This document shows positions 52,552-60,276 of a DNA stretch of 64,000 nt, in pieces (position 1 is the first letter of the stretch; each line of letters starts with the position of its first letter). This DNA comes from a candidate division WOR-3 bacterium (lineage in GTDB: Bacteria > Hydrothermota > UBA3072): contig JBDRZZ010000004.1 in assembly GCA_039804165.1 (NCBI GenBank), positions 45,956 through 109,955 on the forward strand, given 5' to 3'. The position numbers and the translations under genes were made by a program. Under the pieces are notes generated by a model, which was not told the origin of the DNA, did not search any database, and worked only from the letters and a program-made list of their open reading frames with translations.

Positions 52552-53412
52552 TTATATAACTTCTATAGAACCATCATTCTTTATTCTAACAGAGCTTCTT
52601 CTATTTGCCCAACATTGGATAACTATTCCTAAAGGAAAAGAACCCGGATGACGATAAGCGTATTCAATATGAACATCTAAAACTGTGGTTTTGCCTCCTA
52701 AACCCATTGGGCCTACCCCGGATTTATTTATCAATTCTATTAACTCTTCTTCCATCTTTGCTATCCTTTCTTCTGGATGTCTCTCTCCAATCTTACGGAA
52801 AAGAGCCTTCTTGGCAAGGCAAAGACAAACTTCAGCACCCCCACCTATCCCAACACCCAATATAGTTGGAGGACAAGGTTTCCCTCCTATATTTATAATG
52901 TGTTCTAAGATAAATTTTTTAGCTTCAAATATTCCTCCCTCAGGATTAAGCATTCTTAAAACACTCATATTTTCTGAACCTCCACCTTTGGGCATAAAAT
53001 TTATTTTGCACTCATCGCCCTCTTTAATATCCCAAATGATGTAAGGAAGGTTCCTACCTGTATTATCCCCAGAGTTTTCCCCTGTAAAAGGGTTAACAGC
53101 ATTAGGACGCAAAGGAATTTCTTTCGTCGCTTTTTTAACCGCTTCTTTTATAGAATTTCTTAATTCACTAAAATACTTGAAATTACTTCCGGCTTCTATA
53201 TAAAAATTCATTACCCCAGTGTCTTGACAAACTGGTATCCTCTCCCCAAGAGATATTTTAATATTTTCAAGAATCGCTTCAAGCTGAGTTTTAGCAATTC
53301 CTTTCTCCCTTGCCTTAGCTTTTTCCAGGGAACTTATAACGTCTTTAGGAATTTCTATTTCTGCCTTTTTGATTGCCTCTATTATTTTTTCTTCTAATTT
53401 TTTCTCAAACAT
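52552..53412 (-). CDS. Class I fumarase / tartrate dehydratase, alpha subunit
   Basis: 286 residues carrying the [4Fe-4S] site: VCQDTGVMNFY (first Cys), GKPCPPTILGVGIGG and CLCLAKKAL regions, and the GGGSENMSVLRML loop. It hydrates fumarate to malate; the oxygen-sensitive cluster suits an anaerobe. It is 3 bases after the methyltransferase gene and 2 before the beta subunit. Confidence 0.93.
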   Translation of the reverse strand: MFEKKLEEKIIEAIKKAEIEIPKDVISSLEKAKAREKGIAKTQLEAILENIKISLGERIPVCQDTGVMNFYIEAGSNFKYFSELRNSIKEAVKKATKEIPLRPNAVNPFTGENSGDNTGRNLPYIIWDIKEGDECKINFMPKGGGSENMSVLRMLNPEGGIFEAKKFILEHIINIGGKPCPPTILGVGIGGGAEVCLCLAKKALFRKIGERHPEERIAKMEEELIELINKSGVGPMGLGGKTTVLDVHIEYAYRHPGSFPLGIVIQCWANRRSSVRIKNDGSIEVI

Positions 53413-53415
53413 CCT

Positions 53416-53922
53416 TTAAAAGAACTCTCTTTCCTTAGAATGCTTCTTTCCCACAACAACATTCTCCAATCTTTCTGCTTTCATCATTGTGCTTAAAAGA
53501 CCCATTTGAATTTCTGCACGTTCTATAGTTGATTCTATTATGAATATTAGCCCATTATTCTTTAAAACCCTCATAGCCTCTTTATAAGCGCTCAAAGGTT
53601 CCGTTCCAAACTGTTCTAACCACGGAACAGAATAAATAAAAAAAATTCCATCAATTGACTCCTCGGAAAATGGAAGGCAATTTGCATCCGCTTTCAAAGG
53701 AAAAATCCTCTCAAATACTTCCCTACTAATTCTCTTTTTCTCAAAGGATTCTATAAGCCTCTCTTCAAAATCTAACATCCTTTGGTAGCGATCTATAGCG
53801 AAAACTGTTAACCCTCTCGAAGCCAAAAACACAGAAGGTTCAATATTATCCCACGAGCCCATATCTATTGCTTTTTTTCCAGGACCCAAAAAAGAATCAA
53901 TAAAAATTTCTTTGTCTAACAT
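53416..53922 (-). CDS. SAM-dependent methyltransferase-like protein, leaderless gene
   Basis: 168 residues. Class I fold: AIDMGSWDNIEPSVFLASRG corresponds to motif I, but the usual D/E-x-G-x-G-x-G is changed to DMGSWDN. VFAIDRYQRMLDFEE, DANCLPFSEESIDGIFF and MRVLKNNGLIFIIE correspond to motifs II-VI. Whether it still binds SAM is uncertain. It heads the fumarase/malic-enzyme operon and its promoter leaves no leader before the ATG. Substrate unknown. Confidence 0.75.
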   Translation of the reverse strand: MLDKEIFIDSFLGPGKKAIDMGSWDNIEPSVFLASRGLTVFAIDRYQRMLDFEERLIESFEKKRISREVFERIFPLKADANCLPFSEESIDGIFFIYSVPWLEQFGTEPLSAYKEAMRVLKNNGLIFIIESTIERAEIQMGLLSTMMKAERLENVVVGKKHSKEREFF

Positions 53923-53928
53923 AATTAA

Positions 53929-53956
53929 AAATTAACCCTTTAATTAGTTATGTCAA
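53929..53956 (-). promoter_or_regulatory. Promoter of the methyltransferase-fumarase-malic enzyme operon (leaderless)
   Basis: Minus strand TTGACA (53951-53956), 16-bp spacer, TAATTT (53929-53934), then 6 bases to the ATG at 53922. Confidence 0.65.
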
Positions 53957-53986
53957 GCTCCCTTATAAAAATTAATTTTCAAAGAC

Positions 53987-54014
53987 TTGACAAACTTAAA
54001 TAGAGCATTAGTAT
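53987..54014 (+). promoter_or_regulatory. Promoter of the TRAP transporter operon
   Basis: TTGACA (53987-53992), 16-bp spacer, TAGTAT (54009-54014); a TATAAA at 54012 is an alternative -10 box with a 19-bp spacer. The leader is about 55 bases. It diverges from the fumarase operon promoter. Confidence 0.6.
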
Positions 54015-54076
54015 AAAATTAAACAATGGGAGAAGGAGATTCAATTAATTTTCAATCCTAAATAAAAGGAGGCCCT

Positions 54077-55084
54077 ATGAAGATAAAAAATATATTCAGT
54101 ATAATTTTTATTCTTCTTACCATAATAGGAATAAATTTCGGTTGTGGTAAAAAAGAGAAAGAACCATCAAATATAATTAATCTAAAATTAGGGCATTCTC
54201 TTGATATAAACCACCCTGTGCATAAGGCGATGGAATTTTGGTCAGATACTTTAAAAAAAGTAACCAATGGAAGAATAATAATAAAAATATATCCTGCAGG
54301 ACAACTTGGAACAGAAAAAGACTTAATTGAACAATTACAAATGGGAATAATTGATCTTGCAAAAGTCTCCTCCGCGAATCTTGAAGCCTTTGTCCCAAAG
54401 ATGAGAGTCCTTGGAATGCCTTATCTTTTTAAAAATAGAGACCATAAGTGGAAAATTCTTAATTCTGATATAGGGAAAGAATTATTAAATGCAGGTTTAG
54501 AGAAAAATCTAGTTGGAATAGGTTTTTATGAGGCAGGAGAAAGAAGCTTTTACACTATAAAACGCCCAATAAATACTCCAAAAGATTTAAAGAATATGAA
54601 AATAAGAGTCATAAAAAGTCCAATGGCTATTGAACTTTTAGAGTGTTTTGGAGCTTCCCCCACACCAATCAGCTGGGCAGAGTTATACACTGCTTTACAA
54701 CAAGGACTTGTAGATGGGGCTGAAAATAACCCACCTTCATTTGTTTCCGCAAGACATTACGAAATTTGCAAATATTATTCTTTAGATGAACACACATCCC
54801 CTATGGATGTAGTTTTAGCAAGTAAATCTAAGTGGGATAACCTAAAAGAAGAAGATAAAAGAATAATAAAGGAGACATTTCTTGTATCTGTAGGATTCCA
54901 AAAAAAACTATGGAACGAAGAAGAAAAAAGAAATTTTGCGAAACTTGATTCTGCAGGAGTTAAAATAATAATTCCGGATAAAGAACCTTTCATTAAAACC
55001 TCTAGTTTAATGTATGAAAAATATGCAAATGATGAGGTTATAGGGGAATTAATCAAAAAAATCAAGGAGTTTCAAGAGAAATAA
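54077..55084 (+). CDS. dctP: TRAP transporter solute-binding lipoprotein (DctP type)
   Basis: 335 residues with lipobox INFGC (Cys 23), so anchored in a membrane rather than freely periplasmic. DctP motifs: LKLGHSLDINHPVHKAM, IKIYPAGQLGTEKDLIEQLQ, and the carboxylate-binding Arg in MKIRVIKSPMAIEL followed by GASPTPISWAELYTALQQG and VDGAENNPPSF. It captures an organic acid for the DctQM pump. The divergent fumarase and malic enzyme genes suggest C4-dicarboxylates; uronates handled by the uxaC operon are the alternative. Confidence 0.94.
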   Translation: MKIKNIFSIIFILLTIIGINFGCGKKEKEPSNIINLKLGHSLDINHPVHKAMEFWSDTLKKVTNGRIIIKIYPAGQLGTEKDLIEQLQMGIIDLAKVSSANLEAFVPKMRVLGMPYLFKNRDHKWKILNSDIGKELLNAGLEKNLVGIGFYEAGERSFYTIKRPINTPKDLKNMKIRVIKSPMAIELLECFGASPTPISWAELYTALQQGLVDGAENNPPSFVSARHYEICKYYSLDEHTSPMDVVLASKSKWDNLKEEDKRIIKETFLVSVGFQKKLWNEEEKRNFAKLDSAGVKIIIPDKEPFIKTSSLMYEKYANDEVIGELIKKIKEFQEK

Positions 55085-55090
55085 ATAAAT

Positions 55091-55603
55091 ATGTCTTTTA
55101 AGAAAATTCTTTCATCCTTGTCTTTTTTACGAAATAAAATCCTTAGCTATTTTGTTATATTCCTTGTGGGAATAATGGTAATAACAGTCCTATGGCAAAT
55201 TTTTACAAGGCTTGTTTTAAGATCACCCGCAGTATGGACAGAAGAATCTTCAACTTATATGTTAATGTGGTGCGGGTTAATTGGGGCATCATATGCATAC
55301 GGGAAAAAATCCCATATCGGAATGGAATATTTTGCTTATAAGCTCAACGAATATTCTAGAAAAATACTCGATATCATAATCTCAGCTCTTGTAGGATTTT
55401 TTGCATTTTGGATTATGCTAATAGGTGGAATAAACTTCATTCGTAATGCCTTTATTCACCACCAGACCTCACCAACAATGGGAATTCCAACAGGTTATCT
55501 ATATCTTTGCCTTCCAATAAGCGCTTTTTTTATAATTACTTATTCTATTGAATTTATCTTTAAGGATATTCATTCTTTAATTAAAATAAGGAAGAAAAAA
55601 TGA
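55091..55603 (+). CDS. dctQ: TRAP transporter small membrane subunit (DctQ type)
   Basis: 170 residues, four membrane helices. LRSPAVWTEESSTYMLMWCG and GASYAYGKKSHIGMEYF are the DctQ signature. It starts 6 bases after dctP and overlaps dctM by 4 (ATGA). Confidence 0.92.
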   Translation: MSFKKILSSLSFLRNKILSYFVIFLVGIMVITVLWQIFTRLVLRSPAVWTEESSTYMLMWCGLIGASYAYGKKSHIGMEYFAYKLNEYSRKILDIIISALVGFFAFWIMLIGGINFIRNAFIHHQTSPTMGIPTGYLYLCLPISAFFIITYSIEFIFKDIHSLIKIRKKK

Positions 55604-56892
55604 ATGAACCTCTCTTTGTAATGATTTTTACATTTATTTTGCTTCTTATAATGAATGTCCCTATTGCGGTAACAATAGGACTATCTACATTTTGGGCAAT
55701 TTCATCTATCGGAGAAATCTCTGGAATCAACGTTGTGGCTCCTCGTCTTGCAACTGGAATAAATAGCTTTTCTTTACTGGCAATACCTTTCTTTATTCTT
55801 ATGGGTCTTTTCTTAGGAAAAGGCGGAATCGCAAGGAAACTAATAGACTTAGCTGAAGCTTTGGTTGGAAGATTTCCTGGAGGTCTTGCTTTTGTAAATA
55901 CCTTAGGATGTATGTTAATGGGAGCAATTTCCGGGTCTTCTGTTGCGGCAGTTTCTTCAATTGGAGGGGTAATGATTCCTGAAATGACAAAAAAAGGTTA
56001 TGACAAAAACTTTAATATTGCATTAACATCCTGTTCTGCCACAACAGGTTTACTAATACCACCAAGTAATCCAATGATTGTTTATGCTTTGGTTACAGGA
56101 ACCGTATCTATTGCTGCTTTATTTTTAGCAGGGGTTTTTCCTGGAATTTTAGTTGGATTCTCATTAATGATTGTTAGCGCAATTATTGCTAAAAAGCATA
56201 AATATGTAAGTGGAGAACGTATCCCTCTTAAAGAAACAATTAAAAGGTTTTTTAGTGCTCTTCCAGGACTTCTCTTAATTATTATTGTTATAGGAGGAAT
56301 TATTACGGGCATATTCACCCCCACAGAAGCAGCAGGAATTGCGGTTGTATATGCTTTTATTTTAGCTGTCATAGTATATAAAGAAGTAAAATGGAAGGAA
56401 ATTCCCGGAATTTTACTTGAATGTGGAGTAACCTCATCTGTGGTGATGTTTCTTATCGGAACATCCACAGGAATGTCTTGGTTTATGGCTTCTCAAGATA
56501 TTCCAGAGTATGTAGGAAAAGCAATCCTATCTATTTCAACTAACAAGTTTGCGATTCTTCTTATGATAAACATTCTATTTTTATTTGTAGGAACCTTCTT
56601 AGATATGACTCCAGCAATCCTTATATTTACCCCTATTTTCCTTCCAATAATTCAACAATTAGGCATAAATCTTGTTCACTTCGGCATCATAATTATTGCA
56701 AATCTCTGCATAGGGCTCTGCACTCCACCTGTAGGAACTGTTCTCTTTTTAGGGGTAAGTGTTGGGAAAGGCAAAATTCACGAAGTTATTAGAAGTTTCT
56801 TGCCCTTCTTCGCTTTTATGATAATCTCCCTGCTTTTAATAACTTATATTCCAGGAATTTCACTTCTTCTCCCAAAACTATTTGGGCTGTGA
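55600..56892 (+). CDS. dctM: TRAP transporter large membrane subunit (DctM type)
   Basis: 430 residues, about twelve helices, the sodium-coupled pump subunit. Landmarks: AIPFFILMGLFLGKGGIARK, GAISGSSVAAVSSIGGVMIPEM, TTGLLIPPSNPMIVYA, and near the end LCIGLCTPPVGTVLFLG. It imports the ligand delivered by DctP. The operon ends at a strong hairpin. Confidence 0.95.
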   Translation: MNEPLFVMIFTFILLLIMNVPIAVTIGLSTFWAISSIGEISGINVVAPRLATGINSFSLLAIPFFILMGLFLGKGGIARKLIDLAEALVGRFPGGLAFVNTLGCMLMGAISGSSVAAVSSIGGVMIPEMTKKGYDKNFNIALTSCSATTGLLIPPSNPMIVYALVTGTVSIAALFLAGVFPGILVGFSLMIVSAIIAKKHKYVSGERIPLKETIKRFFSALPGLLLIIIVIGGIITGIFTPTEAAGIAVVYAFILAVIVYKEVKWKEIPGILLECGVTSSVVMFLIGTSTGMSWFMASQDIPEYVGKAILSISTNKFAILLMINILFLFVGTFLDMTPAILIFTPIFLPIIQQLGINLVHFGIIIIANLCIGLCTPPVGTVLFLGVSVGKGKIHEVIRSFLPFFAFMIISLLLITYIPGISLLLPKLFGL

Positions 56893-56900
56893 TTAAATAA

Positions 56901-56931
56901 AAAAAATAGGGGGAAACTCCCCCTATTTTTT
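56901..56931. terminator. Bidirectional intrinsic terminator, dctM / PorV-like gene
   Basis: A perfect 13-bp stem, AAAAAATAGGGGG (56901-56913) with CCCCCTATTTTTT (56919-56931), loop AAACT. The T tract on both strands serves both convergent genes. Confidence 0.92.
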
Positions 56932-56950
56932 TCTAAAACTAAAAAGCTTC

Positions 56951-57940
56951 TTAGAAAGAAAAACCAGCAGAAGCTCTATGAATCATATCATAATATCGAA
57001 CGAAACTTACAGCGTAATCTAACCTTACCTTCGCCTTAATACCTGCTCCTAAATTTAATCCGTTTTCCAAATAGTCATTAAACTGATATCCGGCTCGTAA
57101 GAAAATCATATCTTTGTATCCAAATTCTCCTCCTAAAAGGATTTGTTCATCCCAATCACGAGGGTGAATCCCATCTATTTCCACAAGAAGAGAATAATCC
57201 GGATGTTCTCCAAAGAAATCCAGAATGTCCATACTAACACCAAGAGTAAAAGTTAAAGGTAATTCAAAACCAATCCTCTCATAAACAACTCTTGGAGAAA
57301 AATTCCTAACAGACATACCAAAAGCAAAACTCTTAAAACCTGGATAGAAAAGTAAACCAAAATCAGCAGAGAAAGTAGAAGTTTCGTTCTTCTTCACTAT
57401 AGTGTCAGTATCAGCAGGTTCGACCCCAGGAACCTCAAACATATTTTCTCCAAGATGTTGGGTAGCGTATTTGAACTGGATTCCTGTTGTGAATTTATCA
57501 GTAAACTCTATTGCATAAGCCAACCCAGCACAAAATGCAGAAACTTCTAATGGACCAGTATCTCCAAATCCTACTTCCCCCATAATAACCTGAGTCCCAT
57601 AAAAATCGTCACCATAATCAGGATAAATAAGGTGAAAACCAAAACTTCCCCATTTTCCAGCGTCATAAGCAGCCGCAAGATAAGCATAATTTATATCAGC
57701 AATCCACTTTGTTCCACCAACAGATAAATCAAAACGAGAATCTAACTCTCCTATGCACGATGGATTGTAGAACAAAGCTGTTGCATCTTTACCTATTACT
57801 GTAAAAGCTCCTCCAAGTGCAGAAGGACGAGCTCCTGTATTTACATCTAAAAAACCATAACCTGCTTGAGCAACTTTATCCACTCCATAAACATTAACAA
57901 AAAGAACAAAAATTAAAATGAAAACAATAAATTTCCTCAT
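56951..57940 (-). CDS. PorV/PorQ-like outer-membrane protein
   Basis: 329 residues. Signal peptide, then GYGFLDVNTGARPSALGGAF and DATALFYNPSCIGEL, the N-terminal signature of PorV/UPF0164 barrels, followed by regular strands to the C-terminal aromatic HRASAGFSF. PorV shuttles sorting-domain cargo in type IX secretion; related proteins also serve as fatty-acid-type channels. It lies 10 bases after the sorting-domain protein gene, which supports a link with cargo export. No other type IX machinery gene is in the window. Confidence 0.88.
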   Translation of the reverse strand: MRKFIVFILIFVLFVNVYGVDKVAQAGYGFLDVNTGARPSALGGAFTVIGKDATALFYNPSCIGELDSRFDLSVGGTKWIADINYAYLAAAYDAGKWGSFGFHLIYPDYGDDFYGTQVIMGEVGFGDTGPLEVSAFCAGLAYAIEFTDKFTTGIQFKYATQHLGENMFEVPGVEPADTDTIVKKNETSTFSADFGLLFYPGFKSFAFGMSVRNFSPRVVYERIGFELPLTFTLGVSMDILDFFGEHPDYSLLVEIDGIHPRDWDEQILLGGEFGYKDMIFLRAGYQFNDYLENGLNLGAGIKAKVRLDYAVSFVRYYDMIHRASAGFSF

Positions 57941-57950
57941 CTTTCGCCCC

Positions 57951-60260
57951 CTATCTAATTATTAAAAACTTACGGGATACAGTCTGACCAGTCTCATTAT
58001 CTCTTATATAAGCAATATAAATTCCACTAACAGGTCTCTGGTCTGCCTTTGTAATTAGATATTCATTACCAACATACCAAAATTCCATACCTCCACCCTT
58101 ATGCTCAATGGTTCTCACAAGTTTCCCTGACTCAGTTAAGATGGTTATTGTGCAATTATCCGTTAGATTTGCAAAACCAATTTTATAACCTCCTCCTTCT
58201 GTATACCCTCCTATAGCTTTAATATTTAGAGGATTTGGAACAACTCTAACAGAATCGAGATTGGATGCGGCAATAGATTTTAACCTTGCTGGTGCCAGAG
58301 TCATTGTTAAGAAAATTCCACTTTCAGCTCCATTATTCCCAACAGCTGTTATAGAATAGAAATAATCCACTCCTGGAGTAATATTCTTATCTTCATATAA
58401 TCTTTCACTCCCAGAGACAGAATCAATTAACTGCCAATCACCAACAATCTTATCTCCTACTTTACTATATACATAATCACCTAAAGCCCTATAAATTCTA
58501 AATTTTGCAATATCTGAATCAAATCCTGGTTCATAACTCCATTCAAGTTTTATCATATCGGATCTTGAAGTAACCTCAAAGCGAGAAGGAGGTGCAGGAG
58601 AAGCAGGAATTTCGTAATTCATATTAAAGTTTCTCTGGGCATTCATTCCATTATTGAAAAGAGAATCCTTACCAGTGGCAACCATAAGGTCTTTTGCAAT
58701 ATCATTCAAAGTTGGCTTAGGAGATAACCCTGTGGGATAATAAACATTAAATATTGGATCTCTTTTCTTTAATTCCTCAACCATTGTAGCAGAATCTAAA
58801 TTCGCAAGCCAGTCATAAGAAGTTGCTACCCCAGCTGCCCAAGCTTCTCCAAGAAGATATGAAGTCTTCCTACTTATTGCACCACCCACATATGCATAAA
58901 CAAATCTTAAAGTGTCACCATAATCCATATCATATGGACCAATGGAAAGATGACATTGCTGGTCAAATCTAAGATATGTAATATCCTCTGCGTAAGGATA
59001 ACCTCTTAGAGGATCCAACTCTCCCCATCTATCCAGGGGTTGCTCATAATAAGTTTTCCCACCACTTGCAGTAGAATCATAAACATCATAAAGACTATCC
59101 ATCGCATAAACCTCTTCTCTAAAGAGTAAATCGTTAGGAGTGGGTGGGTTATCAGAAATACCAAAACCTCCTTTTACCATTAACTCATAAGCTTCAACAT
59201 AATCCTCAGGTGGATTTTCTAAGACCGGAAAATCCCATATAATCCAGCTTGATTCTGTGATCAGACTTGAATGCATTGAAGGTTGAGCAGGATCATTGCT
59301 TAGGGCAATATTAGGAATAGGATGATTTTGTCTTACTTTTGTATTTTTGGGAGCAAATAAAACGGCAGTCCCTCCAAAACGAGCTCCATCTAAAACAGTT
59401 CCATTAACACTACCGGGTTTAAGGCCATAGCTATCCTTTGATACTCTTGCCCTTAGAGGGGTAACATAATCAATCCGAAGAGAATCATCATCCTGAGGAT
59501 AAGAAAGGCGTGTATCATGATTTTCCGTAGTCCCAGCCCAAGTTGCCATTACTTTATTATTTCCAGTTCCATTTATCATAGCCTCAGTAATTCTTGTAAT
59601 ATAAACACCTTCTAATTTCTGACCCGGAAGCTCTATCTCAGGATCTTTATCAACATTTCCTGTATTCACAAAAGTCCAATCCCATATTATATAATCATCA
59701 TGACCCGGCTGACTCCAAGCTAAAACCCTCTGGATAGCATCCACTCCTACATTTAATCTCACATGAGATTCAACCATTACATCAGCGGTCCCCCCCAAAA
59801 TCTTTTCCGGAGCCACTTCATCTCCAAACATAAGTGGAGGGGTTAGTGTTTTCCCATCCACAATTACCTGTGTTGGAGGATACCTAAAATACCGACGGAT
59901 ATAATAACCTTCTTCATCTGGAACAGAAAACTGGTAAATATCAAGGGCTCTTTTACGGCAAGCATGACCAGTAACATAAGCATCCCAGACATATCCAGTT
60001 GTATCTTTCCAGTTTCTTACACCAAAAAACATTCCGGAATTCTTGAGAATTCCACCAGGCCACATTTGAGAAATCTCTTCCATTAAAACATAACTACCTC
60101 TAAAATAAATGCACATAGCATGATCCCGAACATCCTCACTATAGCAACCATGATCATAAACACGAGCTTGCATTTTCCCAACATCTATTGTCTTAAATAA
60201 CTGAGCATAAACAAAAGTTGCAAGAAAGAAGCTTAAAAATACTACTATTCCCTTTTTCAT
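57951..60260 (-). CDS. Large secreted protein with FnIII and FlgD/type IX-like sorting domain
   Basis: 769 residues with a signal peptide (IVVFLSFFLATFVYA). The long N-terminal region (about 25-570) has no clear match; it contains many YxxxP and WxF segments typical of beta-rich exported proteins. A fibronectin type III domain follows (about 575-665, PPSRFEVTSRSDMIKLEWSY), then a C-terminal sorting domain (about 690-769) with NPLNI..., GKLVRTIEHKGGG and PVSGIYIAYIRDNETGQTVS, ending FLIIR. It is between the TonB receptor and the PorV-like gene, all within 16 bases of each other. Confidence 0.82.
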   Translation of the reverse strand: MKKGIVVFLSFFLATFVYAQLFKTIDVGKMQARVYDHGCYSEDVRDHAMCIYFRGSYVLMEEISQMWPGGILKNSGMFFGVRNWKDTTGYVWDAYVTGHACRKRALDIYQFSVPDEEGYYIRRYFRYPPTQVIVDGKTLTPPLMFGDEVAPEKILGGTADVMVESHVRLNVGVDAIQRVLAWSQPGHDDYIIWDWTFVNTGNVDKDPEIELPGQKLEGVYITRITEAMINGTGNNKVMATWAGTTENHDTRLSYPQDDDSLRIDYVTPLRARVSKDSYGLKPGSVNGTVLDGARFGGTAVLFAPKNTKVRQNHPIPNIALSNDPAQPSMHSSLITESSWIIWDFPVLENPPEDYVEAYELMVKGGFGISDNPPTPNDLLFREEVYAMDSLYDVYDSTASGGKTYYEQPLDRWGELDPLRGYPYAEDITYLRFDQQCHLSIGPYDMDYGDTLRFVYAYVGGAISRKTSYLLGEAWAAGVATSYDWLANLDSATMVEELKKRDPIFNVYYPTGLSPKPTLNDIAKDLMVATGKDSLFNNGMNAQRNFNMNYEIPASPAPPSRFEVTSRSDMIKLEWSYEPGFDSDIAKFRIYRALGDYVYSKVGDKIVGDWQLIDSVSGSERLYEDKNITPGVDYFYSITAVGNNGAESGIFLTMTLAPARLKSIAASNLDSVRVVPNPLNIKAIGGYTEGGGYKIGFANLTDNCTITILTESGKLVRTIEHKGGGMEFWYVGNEYLITKADQRPVSGIYIAYIRDNETGQTVSRKFLIIR

Positions 60261-60276
60261 TTTTCAATAACCTCCT

